A stretch of 7,256 nt of DNA, taken from contig CAILWD010000061.1 of the NCBI GenBank assembly GCA_903837815.1, forward strand, positions 1-7,256, in the 5' to 3' direction. Shown piece by piece: positions 1-5,347 of the stretch. Source of the DNA: an uncultured Chloroflexota bacterium. Lineage in GTDB: Bacteria > Chloroflexota > Anaerolineae > Anaerolineales > Villigracilaceae. Each line of letters opens with the position of its first letter. Position 1 is the stretch's first letter. Below the pieces are notes generated by a model, which saw nothing but the letters and a program-made list of their open reading frames with translations, did no database searches and was not told the DNA's origin. Made by a program: the position numbers and the translations under genes.

Positions 1-453
1 GGTCTTCCCGACGCCGGGCTGTCCGATGATGACGAGGTTGGTGTTGCCCGACAAAGCCTGTGGCAGGGTGATGGTCTGCGCGTAGTAGGCGGCGGCAATC
101 TCGGGCCAGGAGGGCAGGTAGGGCAGGGTTTGCGAAACAATATCTTCGAACTTTGGCGGCGTACCAGGCTCGACAATTTGTGGCGGGGCGATCAGCAAAG
201 GCTCCTGAAGGATTTCGTCCAGCGCAAAGAGCGGGGCGGCGAGATGCATTCCCTGAGCGCGGCGAAGCGTGATGCGGCGGTGATTCTCTTCGACTGCGCT
301 CGTTCTCCGCACCTTTGCCTCCTCGCGCTGTTCCTTCACCCCTGCGACGAATTCGGCCCACATTGGGCGCGCGCGCGCAACCAGCCACCAGAAGATGGAT
401 GCGGCGAGAAAGCCGGCAAAGAAGGAGTAGGGATCGATTGCGAATCTGGACAT
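1..453 (-). CDS. Membrane-anchored P-loop NTPase, N-terminal part (3' truncated by window edge)
   Basis: An open frame of 151 codons runs without a stop from an ATG at 453 to the left edge. Residues 11-26 are hydrophobic and aromatic (FFAGFLAASIFWWLVA) and are followed by Arg27 and Arg29. This suggests one membrane span with the remainder in the cytoplasm. A charged, probably helical stretch follows at about 33-65, then a proline-rich linker at about 75-105. A Walker A P-loop (GQPGVGKT, residues 144-151), preceded by the hydrophobic strand NLVII, ends at the window edge. Walker B and any sensor or effector domains are outside the window, so the NTPase class (AAA, NACHT/STAND or other) cannot be decided. 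The gene starts 12 bp after the zinc-ribbon gene and has no recognisable Shine-Dalgarno, so translation may depend on coupling. The P-loop is seen directly; the membrane anchoring is inferred; the function is unknown. Confidence 0.8.
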   Translation of the reverse strand, partial: MSRFAIDPYSFFAGFLAASIFWWLVARARPMWAEFVAGVKEQREEAKVRRTSAVEENHRRITLRRAQGMHLAAPLFALDEILQEPLLIAPPQIVEPGTPPKFEDIVSQTLPYLPSWPEIAAAYYAQTITLPQALSGNTNLVIIGQPGVGKT

Positions 454-465
454 CGGGACGTCTAA

Positions 466-1167
466 CTAATTTGCGTACAGAATTCTTCCGCAGGTCGGGC
501 AGTATGCCAGTTGTTTTTGCGAGCGCGCGTTTTGTTGCAGGGCGATGGTGATGGTTGCGCCACAGGAAGCGCATGAATTATCGCTGATTTCGGAAACCGC
601 CACGCCGCGTTTTTGCTGGCGCAGGTTTTCATAAACTTGGAGCAGGTCGCTTTCGATGGTTGCCAGCGCCGCGTCGCGCTCCTCTGCCAGTTGGTCGAGT
701 TTGATGGAAAATGTGGATTGGTCTGCCAGTAGTTTTTTGTGTTCGTCTCCGAGACGCGCCTGTATTAATTCCAGTTTTGTCTGCGCAGACCTGAGGCTGT
801 TCTCTGCGTTTTCGGCAGCGACCATTGCTTCGAGTTCCCGCTCCTCCAGTGTGATGAGATATTTTTTGAGGGAGACAATATCCTTTTGCAGGTCTTGTAA
901 CTCTTTCGGGTTTTGCACCTTGCCGCCGTACAAACTGGAGTCGGCTTGTTCGATTTTGATTCTTTGGGCTTGCACCTCGGCTTCGGCGTTGTTCAGGGCG
1001 TTGCCGTCGCGGTGATGGTCGGCTTTGGCGGTTTCCAATTCTCCGAGCGCCTGCTGTAACTCTGAATCATTTTCGAGAGTCCTGCGGATGGTGTCCAGTT
1101 GTGAACGGGCACGGTCAACTTGACGATCCACCTGCTGCAATCGATATAGTCCGAGAGAGGCGCTCAT
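466..1167 (-). CDS. Coiled-coil and C4-type zinc-ribbon protein (DUF164/zf-RING_7 family)
   Basis: A complete 233-residue protein. Residues about 8-185 are almost entirely charged and leucine-rich heptad-like sequence, predicted to form a long antiparallel coiled-coil hairpin. The motif YGGKVQNPKELQDL (80-93) is the family's conserved segment. The C-terminus carries a zinc ribbon with Cys199-x2-Cys202 and Cys223-x2-Cys226; all four ligands are present. Length and order match the CT398/HP0958/Rv2229c type of protein. Helicobacter HP0958 (FlgZ) is an RpoN chaperone and chlamydial CT398 binds sigma-54 and secretion components, but in most phyla the role is unknown, so no specific function is assigned. 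The ATG at 1167 is chosen because the family N-terminus begins there and because a TATAAT box lies only 6 nt upstream, implying a leaderless mRNA. It heads an apparent two-gene operon with the NTPase. Family assignment is confident; cellular role is not. Confidence 0.93.
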   Translation of the reverse strand: MSASLGLYRLQQVDRQVDRARSQLDTIRRTLENDSELQQALGELETAKADHHRDGNALNNAEAEVQAQRIKIEQADSSLYGGKVQNPKELQDLQKDIVSLKKYLITLEERELEAMVAAENAENSLRSAQTKLELIQARLGDEHKKLLADQSTFSIKLDQLAEERDAALATIESDLLQVYENLRQQKRGVAVSEISDNSCASCGATITIALQQNARSQKQLAYCPTCGRILYAN

Positions 1168-1173
1168 AGGTTG

Positions 1174-1179
1174 ATTATA
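1174..1179 (-). promoter_or_regulatory. -10 box of the zinc-ribbon gene, apparently leaderless
   Basis: On the minus strand a perfect TATAAT ends 6 nt before the ATG at 1167 (TATAATcaacctATG). Transcription normally starts 6-8 nt after the -10 box, so the start site would fall on or next to the A of the start codon. No Shine-Dalgarno fits in that gap. No good -35 hexamer is visible 16-18 bp upstream. Confidence 0.65.
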
Positions 1180-1235
1180 TACGAAGTGGCCTGAAATTGC
1201 TTGTTTTCAGAAGATGTCTGACAACTTTTTAAGGC

Positions 1236-1268
1236 AGTCCCTAAAGGTTTCCAAAACCTTTAGGGACT
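1236..1268 (-). terminator. Perfect 15-bp hairpin after the serine hydrolase gene (putative terminator or palindromic repeat)
   Basis: The arms AGTCCCTAAAGGTTT (1236-1250) and its exact complement (1254-1268) enclose a 3-nt loop. On the minus strand the hairpin begins 3 nt after the TGA stop (1272-1274) of the serine hydrolase gene, as expected for an intrinsic terminator. The downstream minus-strand sequence is gccttaaaaagttg, so there is no U-tract. It may therefore be a weak terminator, an mRNA 3'-end stabiliser, or a copy of a dispersed palindromic repeat. The hairpin itself is certain; its role is inferred. Confidence 0.6.
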
Positions 1269-1271
1269 ATT

Positions 1272-2762
1272 TCATTCCACGCTGACGTTGAAGTAGTTGT
1301 ACGCCGCCTGGGTCAGGTTGCCGATGAGGGGGTTGGTGACGTCCCAGATGTTTGTGACGGGGTGGTAGGTGTAGATCGATAGGACGAAATTCCCGCCTGG
1401 GCTGTACACAATGCCCACATCGCTGATGTCGTGGATAATCCCGTCGCTGGCGGGGACGTAGCCGTGTTTGTGCGGAAGCAGGGTCCCGTCTGGCACGCCG
1501 CCTTGAAGCAGCGAACCGAGTTTGTCTTGTGCCATGAAGTCAATCAGCAGTTGGCAGGTTGCGGGACTCATCTTGTCGGGGAAGGCGGCAACCAGCGCTC
1601 CGCCGTTGTTTTGCGCGCATTGATAAATATCCATTAATAGGGAGCCCATGTCGGAGGGAGTCGTTTGCGAATATGGGTCTGGCTCGGTGGTTATATCGGC
1701 TCTGGAGTTGCCCGGCGTCACCGGAATGGACGGGAGCAGGTAGGCGGGGTTGGTAAAGAAGCCTGCCAGGAAGGTGCTTTGCAAGCCGAGCGTGCGCATG
1801 TTGTTGGTGACGATGATAGGTCCTGTATTTGGGTCGATGGCCGAAAGCACGATGTCGGTGGCGTCGTTGCTCGATTTGCCCAGAGTCTGCGAGATGCTGT
1901 TGGAAATATCCGGCGAAAGGTCACTGCCCTTGTTGATGAGGTAGGAAGCCACCACCGGGATTTTCATCGTGCTGGATGCGGAAAATGCCACATCAGGCTG
2001 GGCGCTGATTTCCTGCTTGTTGTTGATGGCAAAATGGATTTCCTGCCCGGTCTGTAAATCTGCCATGTAGAAGCCGATCAAACCATCGAAATCAGATACG
2101 GTGACGATTTGTTTCAGCAGGATGGACAGGTTTTCGATGGTAGGTCTGGCAGCCGAACTACGGGTGAAAGTCAGCGCGATGGAACGATTCCTGGGTGATT
2201 TGAGCGCATCGCTGATTAGGAGCACAGCGCGGTTAATATCCAATGTTTGACCAGGCTGACCAGAGATGAAGGTTGTCCCGCCTGGAATTGGTATCGCCGG
2301 CGCAGGCGGAAGATCGTAGCGGGCGGCAATTTCATTTTGCAGGTATTCCCGCAAGCGCTCCTCCGAGAGTTTGGGGCTGAGGGGAATGGTCACTTCCGGA
2401 GGATTGCGATTCCAAAGGTAATCCCAATAGCCGCCCCAGAAAGACCCACCTGTGCGGCTGAGGTCTGCCGCCGCAAGCATGGTTTCGATGTCTGCTTCGA
2501 AACCGACCACGCCTGGGTCGATGTGAATGATGGCGTTGTTATATAAAACTTCCACAGGCGAAGTGTAAACTTCAAGCAAGCGTTGCGACGCCTCCGTCGG
2601 GCTTAGACCTCCAACGGGCACCCCCGCGATGCTCATGCCGGCAGGGTAACTGGTGCGCTGACGACTGTACCGGATCAGCGAGATCGTACCGAGGATCAGC
2701 GCGGCAGTCAGAAGGAGAATGGATATGCCCCGAAGGATGACGTTGGTGTTTCGATTTCTCAT
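1272..2762 (-). CDS. Membrane-anchored serine hydrolase: peptidoglycan-binding domain plus class A beta-lactamase fold
   Basis: A 496-residue extracytoplasmic protein. Residues about 9-30 form an uncleaved signal anchor. Residues about 38-200 resemble the VanW/YoaR-type peptidoglycan-binding module (PF12229-like), with the signature GMSIAGVPVGGLSPTEA at 42-58. Residues about 220-490 have the penicillin-recognising serine hydrolase fold. The nucleophile motif SxxK is Ser264-Thr-Met-Lys267. The SDN-equivalent is Ser297-Ser298-Asn299 (SSNDAT), followed by TTPSDM (367-372). The KTG-equivalent is Lys432-His433-Gly434 in HKHGY. A class A Glu166 equivalent is not obvious. It may act on cell-wall peptides or on beta-lactams; resistance cannot be claimed from sequence. 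The start at 2762 is preferred over an in-frame upstream codon at 2870 because GGAGG lies 4 nt before it, the signal anchor follows at once, and the promoter lies just upstream. The longer frame would overlap the proline dehydrogenase leader. It ends 3 nt before a perfect hairpin. Confidence 0.9.
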   Translation of the reverse strand: MRNRNTNVILRGISILLLTAALILGTISLIRYSRQRTSYPAGMSIAGVPVGGLSPTEASQRLLEVYTSPVEVLYNNAIIHIDPGVVGFEADIETMLAAADLSRTGGSFWGGYWDYLWNRNPPEVTIPLSPKLSEERLREYLQNEIAARYDLPPAPAIPIPGGTTFISGQPGQTLDINRAVLLISDALKSPRNRSIALTFTRSSAARPTIENLSILLKQIVTVSDFDGLIGFYMADLQTGQEIHFAINNKQEISAQPDVAFSASSTMKIPVVASYLINKGSDLSPDISNSISQTLGKSSNDATDIVLSAIDPNTGPIIVTNNMRTLGLQSTFLAGFFTNPAYLLPSIPVTPGNSRADITTEPDPYSQTTPSDMGSLLMDIYQCAQNNGGALVAAFPDKMSPATCQLLIDFMAQDKLGSLLQGGVPDGTLLPHKHGYVPASDGIIHDISDVGIVYSPGGNFVLSIYTYHPVTNIWDVTNPLIGNLTQAAYNYFNVSVE

Positions 2763-2772
2763 GGAACCTCCA
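2763..2772 (-). promoter_or_regulatory. Ribosome binding site fixing the serine hydrolase start
   Basis: The minus-strand sequence GGAGGttccATG places a full Shine-Dalgarno core 4 nt before the ATG at 2762. This supports that start over the 36-codon-longer reading frame. Confidence 0.75.
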
Positions 2773-2786
2773 AAATGCTGGCAAAA

Positions 2787-2821
2787 AGTATAACACGCCC
2801 AAGCGGAGGTTGTGCTAGAAT
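2787..2821. promoter_or_regulatory. Overlapping divergent promoters for serine hydrolase (-) and proline dehydrogenase (+)
   Basis: The minus strand carries a TATACT -10 box (2787-2792) that would start a leader of about 20 nt for the serine hydrolase. Its -35 region (about 2810-2815, gcacaa) is poor. The plus strand carries an extended -10 TGCTAGAAT (2813-2821), giving a leader of about 55 nt for proline dehydrogenase, also without a clear -35. The minus-strand -35 region lies inside the plus-strand -10 element, so simultaneous RNA polymerase occupancy would be hindered. The elements are seen in sequence; their activity is inferred. Confidence 0.5.
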
Positions 2822-2868
2822 GTGCCTGCTGGGCATCCACCGAAGACGGATCTCCAAAATCTCCATTC

Positions 2869-2874
2869 AAAAGG
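2869..2874 (+). promoter_or_regulatory. Ribosome binding site fixing the proline dehydrogenase start
   Basis: AAAAGGA-type purine sequence ends 7 nt before the ATG at 2882. It decides in favour of this ATG over the in-frame GTG at 2822, which would overlap the predicted -10 box. Confidence 0.75.
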
Positions 2875-2881
2875 ATGGTTT

Positions 2882-3841
2882 ATGCTTCGTTCCTTGATTA
2901 TTTATTTGTCCAAAGCCGCCTGGGCGCAAAACCTGGTGACAGGCTGGAGTTTTGCCTGGCACACCGTCTCCCGATTTGTGGCGGGAACCACGCTTTCCGA
3001 GGCCATGTTGGTGGTCAAGGGGTTGAACGCAAAGGGAATCAATGCCACGCTCGATCACTTGGGCGAACATACCAGCACCCCCGAAGAGGCACAACAAGCG
3101 ACAGACGATATTTTTGCAACCCTTGATGCCCTCGGCGCAGATCCTGCTGCCCGTGGCAATGTCTCCATCAAGTTGACCCAAATCGGGCTTGGTCTCGACG
3201 AAAATGTTTGCGCGCAAAATCTTGAGCGCATCCTCGCTCGCGCAAAACAGAACAAGACCTTTATCCGCATCGATATCGAAGACACCCCTTACACAGACAA
3301 AACGATCAACATCTATTATTTGATGCGGGATAAAGGCTACACAAACCTGGGAATGGCCGTTCAATCTTATCTTTTCCGTTCCGAAGCGGACACGCGCCGT
3401 TTGGTTCAGGATGCGACAACCATCCGTCTGGTGAAGGGCGCCTACAAGGAACCGCCCGATAAAGCCTTCCCCAGCAAGGCCGACGTGGATGCGAACTACG
3501 ACCTGCTGACCAAAATATTGATCGATGCTTCTATAACTCACAAAACAACCTTGTCGGAAGACGGGCGTTTCCCCTCCATCCCCTCCATTGCCACGCATGA
3601 TGAAAAGCGCATTGCCTTTGCGAAGCAGTACGCCGAAAAAGTTGGACTTCCCAAACACGGCATGGAGTTTCAAATGTTGTACGGAATTAGGCGGGACTTG
3701 CAGGAGAGCCTTGTGAAGGAAGGGTACCCCGTACGCGTGTATGTTCCTTTTGGCACACACTGGTACCCGTATTTCATGCGCCGCCTCGCCGAGCGCCCCG
3801 CTAATATCTGGTTTTTTATTTCCAACTTCTTTAAGGGCTAG
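2882..3841 (+). CDS. Proline dehydrogenase (monofunctional, FAD-dependent)
   Basis: A 319-residue protein spanning one PRODH domain, which oxidises L-proline to delta-1-pyrroline-5-carboxylate with FAD and passes electrons to the quinone pool. Conserved blocks appear in order: SIKLTQ (95-100, Lys97), DIEDTP (131-136), VQSYL (160-164), RLVKGAYKE (182-190), ATHDE (237-241), EFQMLYG (262-268) and RVYVPFGTHW (285-294). Then follows YFMRRLAE, in which Tyr297, Arg300, Arg301 and Glu304 correspond to the proline-carboxylate-binding helix of E. coli PutA (YxxRRxxE). The length fits the short single-domain bacterial enzymes rather than the PutA fusion. No pyrroline-5-carboxylate dehydrogenase gene is in the window, so the second step must be encoded elsewhere. 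The start at 2882 is set by a good Shine-Dalgarno; the frame is open up to a GTG at 2822, but those extra residues do not look like family sequence. It is transcribed alone, divergently from the serine hydrolase. Confidence 0.95.
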   Translation: MLRSLIIYLSKAAWAQNLVTGWSFAWHTVSRFVAGTTLSEAMLVVKGLNAKGINATLDHLGEHTSTPEEAQQATDDIFATLDALGADPAARGNVSIKLTQIGLGLDENVCAQNLERILARAKQNKTFIRIDIEDTPYTDKTINIYYLMRDKGYTNLGMAVQSYLFRSEADTRRLVQDATTIRLVKGAYKEPPDKAFPSKADVDANYDLLTKILIDASITHKTTLSEDGRFPSIPSIATHDEKRIAFAKQYAEKVGLPKHGMEFQMLYGIRRDLQESLVKEGYPVRVYVPFGTHWYPYFMRRLAERPANIWFFISNFFKG

Positions 3842-3851
3842 AAGTGTTTTA

Positions 3852-3926
3852 TCAATTTTCCGCGACCTGACCTTCCGCCTCTTTGTTCCGGGGGATCAGC
3901 TTCATCTCATAGCCGCTCAAATGCAT
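3852..3926 (-). CDS. Possible micro-ORF, 24 residues (doubtful)
   Basis: An ATG at 3926 opens a 24-codon frame (begins MHLSGYEMKLIPRN, ends EGQVAEN) with a TGA at 3852-3854. The composition is protein-like and rich in charged residues, unlike most random short frames. However, it has no Shine-Dalgarno, starts immediately after the tRNA terminator's U-tract, and has no promoter of its own that I can see. It could be a small protein, the eroded 3' end of a lost gene, or chance. No family is recognised. Confidence 0.2.
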   Translation of the reverse strand: MHLSGYEMKLIPRNKEAEGQVAEN

Positions 3927-3930
3927 TGCA

Positions 3931-3966
3931 AAATAAAAAAAGACCGCCTGAAAAACAGGCGGTCTT
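3931..3966 (-). terminator. Intrinsic terminator of tRNA-Val
   Basis: On the minus strand an 11-bp perfect stem (AAGACCGCCTG with CAGGCGGTCTT, 3966-3956 and 3950-3940) and a TTTTT loop are followed by a T-rich run (TTTTTTTATTT, 3941-3931). The stem starts one base after the tRNA 3' end, so the transcript would be barely longer than the mature tRNA plus the hairpin. Confidence 0.92.
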
Positions 3967-3967
3967 G

Positions 3968-4041
3968 TGGGCGCACAGGGACTCGAACCCCGGGCCTCTA
4001 CTGTGTGATAGTAGCGCTCTAACCAACTGAGCTATGCGCCC
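3968..4041 (-). tRNA. tRNA-Val (anticodon CAC)
   Basis: A 74-nt cloverleaf can be folded by eye. The acceptor GGGCGCA pairs with TGCGCCC, discriminator A73. The D arm is GCTC-AGTTGGTTA-GAGC. The anticodon arm CTACT-ATCACAC-AGTAG has U33 and A37 and reads anticodon CAC at 34-36, which decodes GUG valine. The variable loop is AGGCC and the T arm is CGGGG-TTCGAGT-CCCTG with one G-U pair. The 3' CCA is not encoded (the base after A73 begins CAAG), so it must be added by CCA nucleotidyltransferase. It is transcribed from its own promoter (4056-4084). Confidence 0.95.
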
Positions 4042-4055
4042 AAACAGCGAAGCGA

Positions 4056-4084
4056 ATTATAGTATAGCCTTCCCGCTTTGGCAA
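4056..4084 (-). promoter_or_regulatory. Promoter of tRNA-Val
   Basis: The minus strand has TTGCCA (-35, 4084-4079), a 17-bp spacer and TATAAT (-10, 4061-4056). This is a near-consensus sigma-70-type promoter. The expected start at about 4049 lies some 8 nt before the tRNA 5' end. A second TATACT overlaps the spacer. The -35 box begins 7 bp beyond the M23 peptidase stop codon. Confidence 0.88.
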
Positions 4085-4090
4085 GGAATT

Positions 4091-5284
4091 TTAAGGTGGA
4101 GGCAGGTAATCCCAGGGATTTACTTTCCAGGTCGCGGTCATCAACTCGAAGTGCAGGTGTGGGCCAGACGAGCGTCCTGTGCTCCCAATGGCGCCGACGC
4201 CTTCGCCCTGTCCCACGCTTTGTCCGCAGCCGCGATAGATGGCGCTGAGGTGGGCATACAGCGATTGGAAGCCGTTGCCGTGGTCGATCATCACCATGTT
4301 TCCGTATCCATAATCATTCCAACCCGAATAGACCACCACGCCCGCATCGGTGGCATACACGCCCTCGCCTTCGCTGCCGGCCAAATCGATTCCGCGATGG
4401 TTGGTTTTTTCGTTGTAATCGAAGCCGGAAAGGAAATGTTTATTGGTCGGGTAGACATAAGTCCCGTAGCCTACCGCGCCGCCGCTGACCGGGTCGCAAG
4501 AGCCTTGTCCCAGCACGCGGGCCGAGGCGGGGTTCTCGCGGGTCACGCCGAGCGGCGCACTCCAATTGACAAATTCCCGCGTCCCGCCGGGGATGATCAG
4601 CCATGTCCCTGTTTTGATGTTCGCATTGTTGTAATCGCCGACAGTGTTTGCGTCTATCTTGTTGCCGGGGAACTCGATGATATCTGCCGCTGTTGCGCCG
4701 TAGAATTCAGCCCAATCGCCAAACGAAATCCCTCCCAGCCATTCCCAGTACACGCCGTTCACCGGCAGGATGGTCAACTCTTGACCGGGCCTTAGTGAAT
4801 GCGGGTCATCCAACAGAATGTTGTAATTTCCCCACAGGATTGTTTGCGGTTCCAAGCCGAACTTTTCGGCGATGCCGAAGACCGTGTCGCCGTCTTGCAC
4901 GGTGTAGGTGGTCATTTCCTGTCGCGGGCGGGATGGAACGTTAGTGTGGATTTGTGCCGCGCGTGAAATGCCGAAGATCACCGGCTCGAGCAGAGCAGGC
5001 ATGGGCTGGAGATCTGCGCCCGGAATGGATTCCATTTCTGCGGTCTGGCTGCCATTTGAAGCAGGTTGGCGCGGCGTTTTCTGATAATATGCCCGCGCCA
5101 GCAGGATAACAGCGACAATCGCTAGAATCGAAAACAGGTTTGTCGAAATCTGCAACAGCGACTCGCCCAATCCCATTTGAAGCAGGCTGTTCGTCCAGCG
5201 GCTGATCAGGCTGGGTTGGCGGGTGGGCGCAGACTCCTTTTCAGGCGCGGTAGCGGGAGTTTTTTCGTCGAAATTATTTTGCAT
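4091..5284 (-). CDS. Membrane-anchored LysM / M23 (LytM-type) metallopeptidase
   Basis: A 397-residue protein (from the ATG at 5284) predicted to cut peptidoglycan cross-bridges outside the cytoplasmic membrane. A short cytoplasmic tail (1-46) precedes a membrane span at about 49-66 (NLFSILAIVAVILLARAY). A canonical LysM domain lies at about 125-173 (TYTVQDGDTVFGIA to LRPGQELTIL) and a divergent LysM-like segment at about 186-232. The C-terminal M23 domain has zinc ligands His296 and Asp300 (NHRGID) and His378, and catalytic histidines His345 (LYAHLS) and His376 (PHLHFEL), so it appears active. The frame is open to an ATG at 5296, but a TTGACC-18-TATGAT promoter covers that codon and its -10 box ends 7 nt before the ATG at 5284. 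I therefore prefer the shorter, leaderless start. LysM binds N-acetylglucosamine-containing glycans; the exact bond cut is unknown. Confidence 0.93.
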   Translation of the reverse strand: MQNNFDEKTPATAPEKESAPTRQPSLISRWTNSLLQMGLGESLLQISTNLFSILAIVAVILLARAYYQKTPRQPASNGSQTAEMESIPGADLQPMPALLEPVIFGISRAAQIHTNVPSRPRQEMTTYTVQDGDTVFGIAEKFGLEPQTILWGNYNILLDDPHSLRPGQELTILPVNGVYWEWLGGISFGDWAEFYGATAADIIEFPGNKIDANTVGDYNNANIKTGTWLIIPGGTREFVNWSAPLGVTRENPASARVLGQGSCDPVSGGAVGYGTYVYPTNKHFLSGFDYNEKTNHRGIDLAGSEGEGVYATDAGVVVYSGWNDYGYGNMVMIDHGNGFQSLYAHLSAIYRGCGQSVGQGEGVGAIGSTGRSSGPHLHFELMTATWKVNPWDYLPPP

Positions 5285-5291
5285 GACTTTC

Positions 5292-5321
5292 ATCATAACA
5301 CGGGCAAAAAAACACGGTCAA
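5292..5321 (-). promoter_or_regulatory. Promoter of the M23 peptidase, apparently leaderless
   Basis: The minus strand reads TTGACC (5321-5316), an 18-bp spacer containing a T7 run, then TATGAT (5297-5292). The ATG at 5284 follows after 7 nt (gaaagtc), so transcription should start at or within a base or two of the start codon. The whole promoter fits in the 51-63 bp between the MFS stop and the peptidase. Confidence 0.7.
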
Positions 5322-5347
5322 GTTGGGCATCAAACACTAATCCTGTG

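Larger units (their letters stand above)
3842..3967. other. Intergenic stretch between proline dehydrogenase and tRNA-Val
   Basis: This gap between convergent units holds the tRNA terminator at its right end and a possible 24-codon minus-strand ORF (3852-3926). No separate hairpin with a U-tract was seen on the plus strand directly after the proline dehydrogenase stop. On the plus strand the terminator stem is followed by cttgtggg rather than a T-run, so it would work poorly in that direction. Confidence 0.6.

Noticed and set aside
368..378. GC-alternating run (cgcgcgcgc) as possible Z-DNA element
   Set aside because: It is short and explained by the Ala-Arg-Ala-Arg codons of the NTPase.
130..551. 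Plus-strand frames at 130-465 and 315-551
   Set aside because: They lie opposite the P-loop NTPase and zinc-ribbon coding frames, which have clear motifs on the minus strand.
1208..1220. Small inverted repeat cagaagatgtctg
   Set aside because: Only a 4-bp stem; common by chance.
2763..2870. 36-codon N-terminal extension of the serine hydrolase
   Set aside because: It would cross the promoter and the proline dehydrogenase leader, and the residues before MRNRN do not look like a signal sequence; a GGAGG site marks the internal ATG.
2867..3760. 297-codon open frame on the minus strand across proline dehydrogenase
   Set aside because: It is antisense to a gene with every PRODH motif intact, its product resembles no family, and it has no plausible promoter or binding site. 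It is a shadow of codon bias.
4034..4795. 253-codon plus-strand frame starting inside the tRNA and antisense to the M23 gene
   Set aside because: It begins within tRNA-Val and runs opposite conserved LytM active-site codons; no recognisable protein.
5305..5312. T7 run on the minus strand after the MFS gene as a terminator
   Set aside because: No convincing GC-rich stem precedes it; it falls in the spacer of the M23 promoter.
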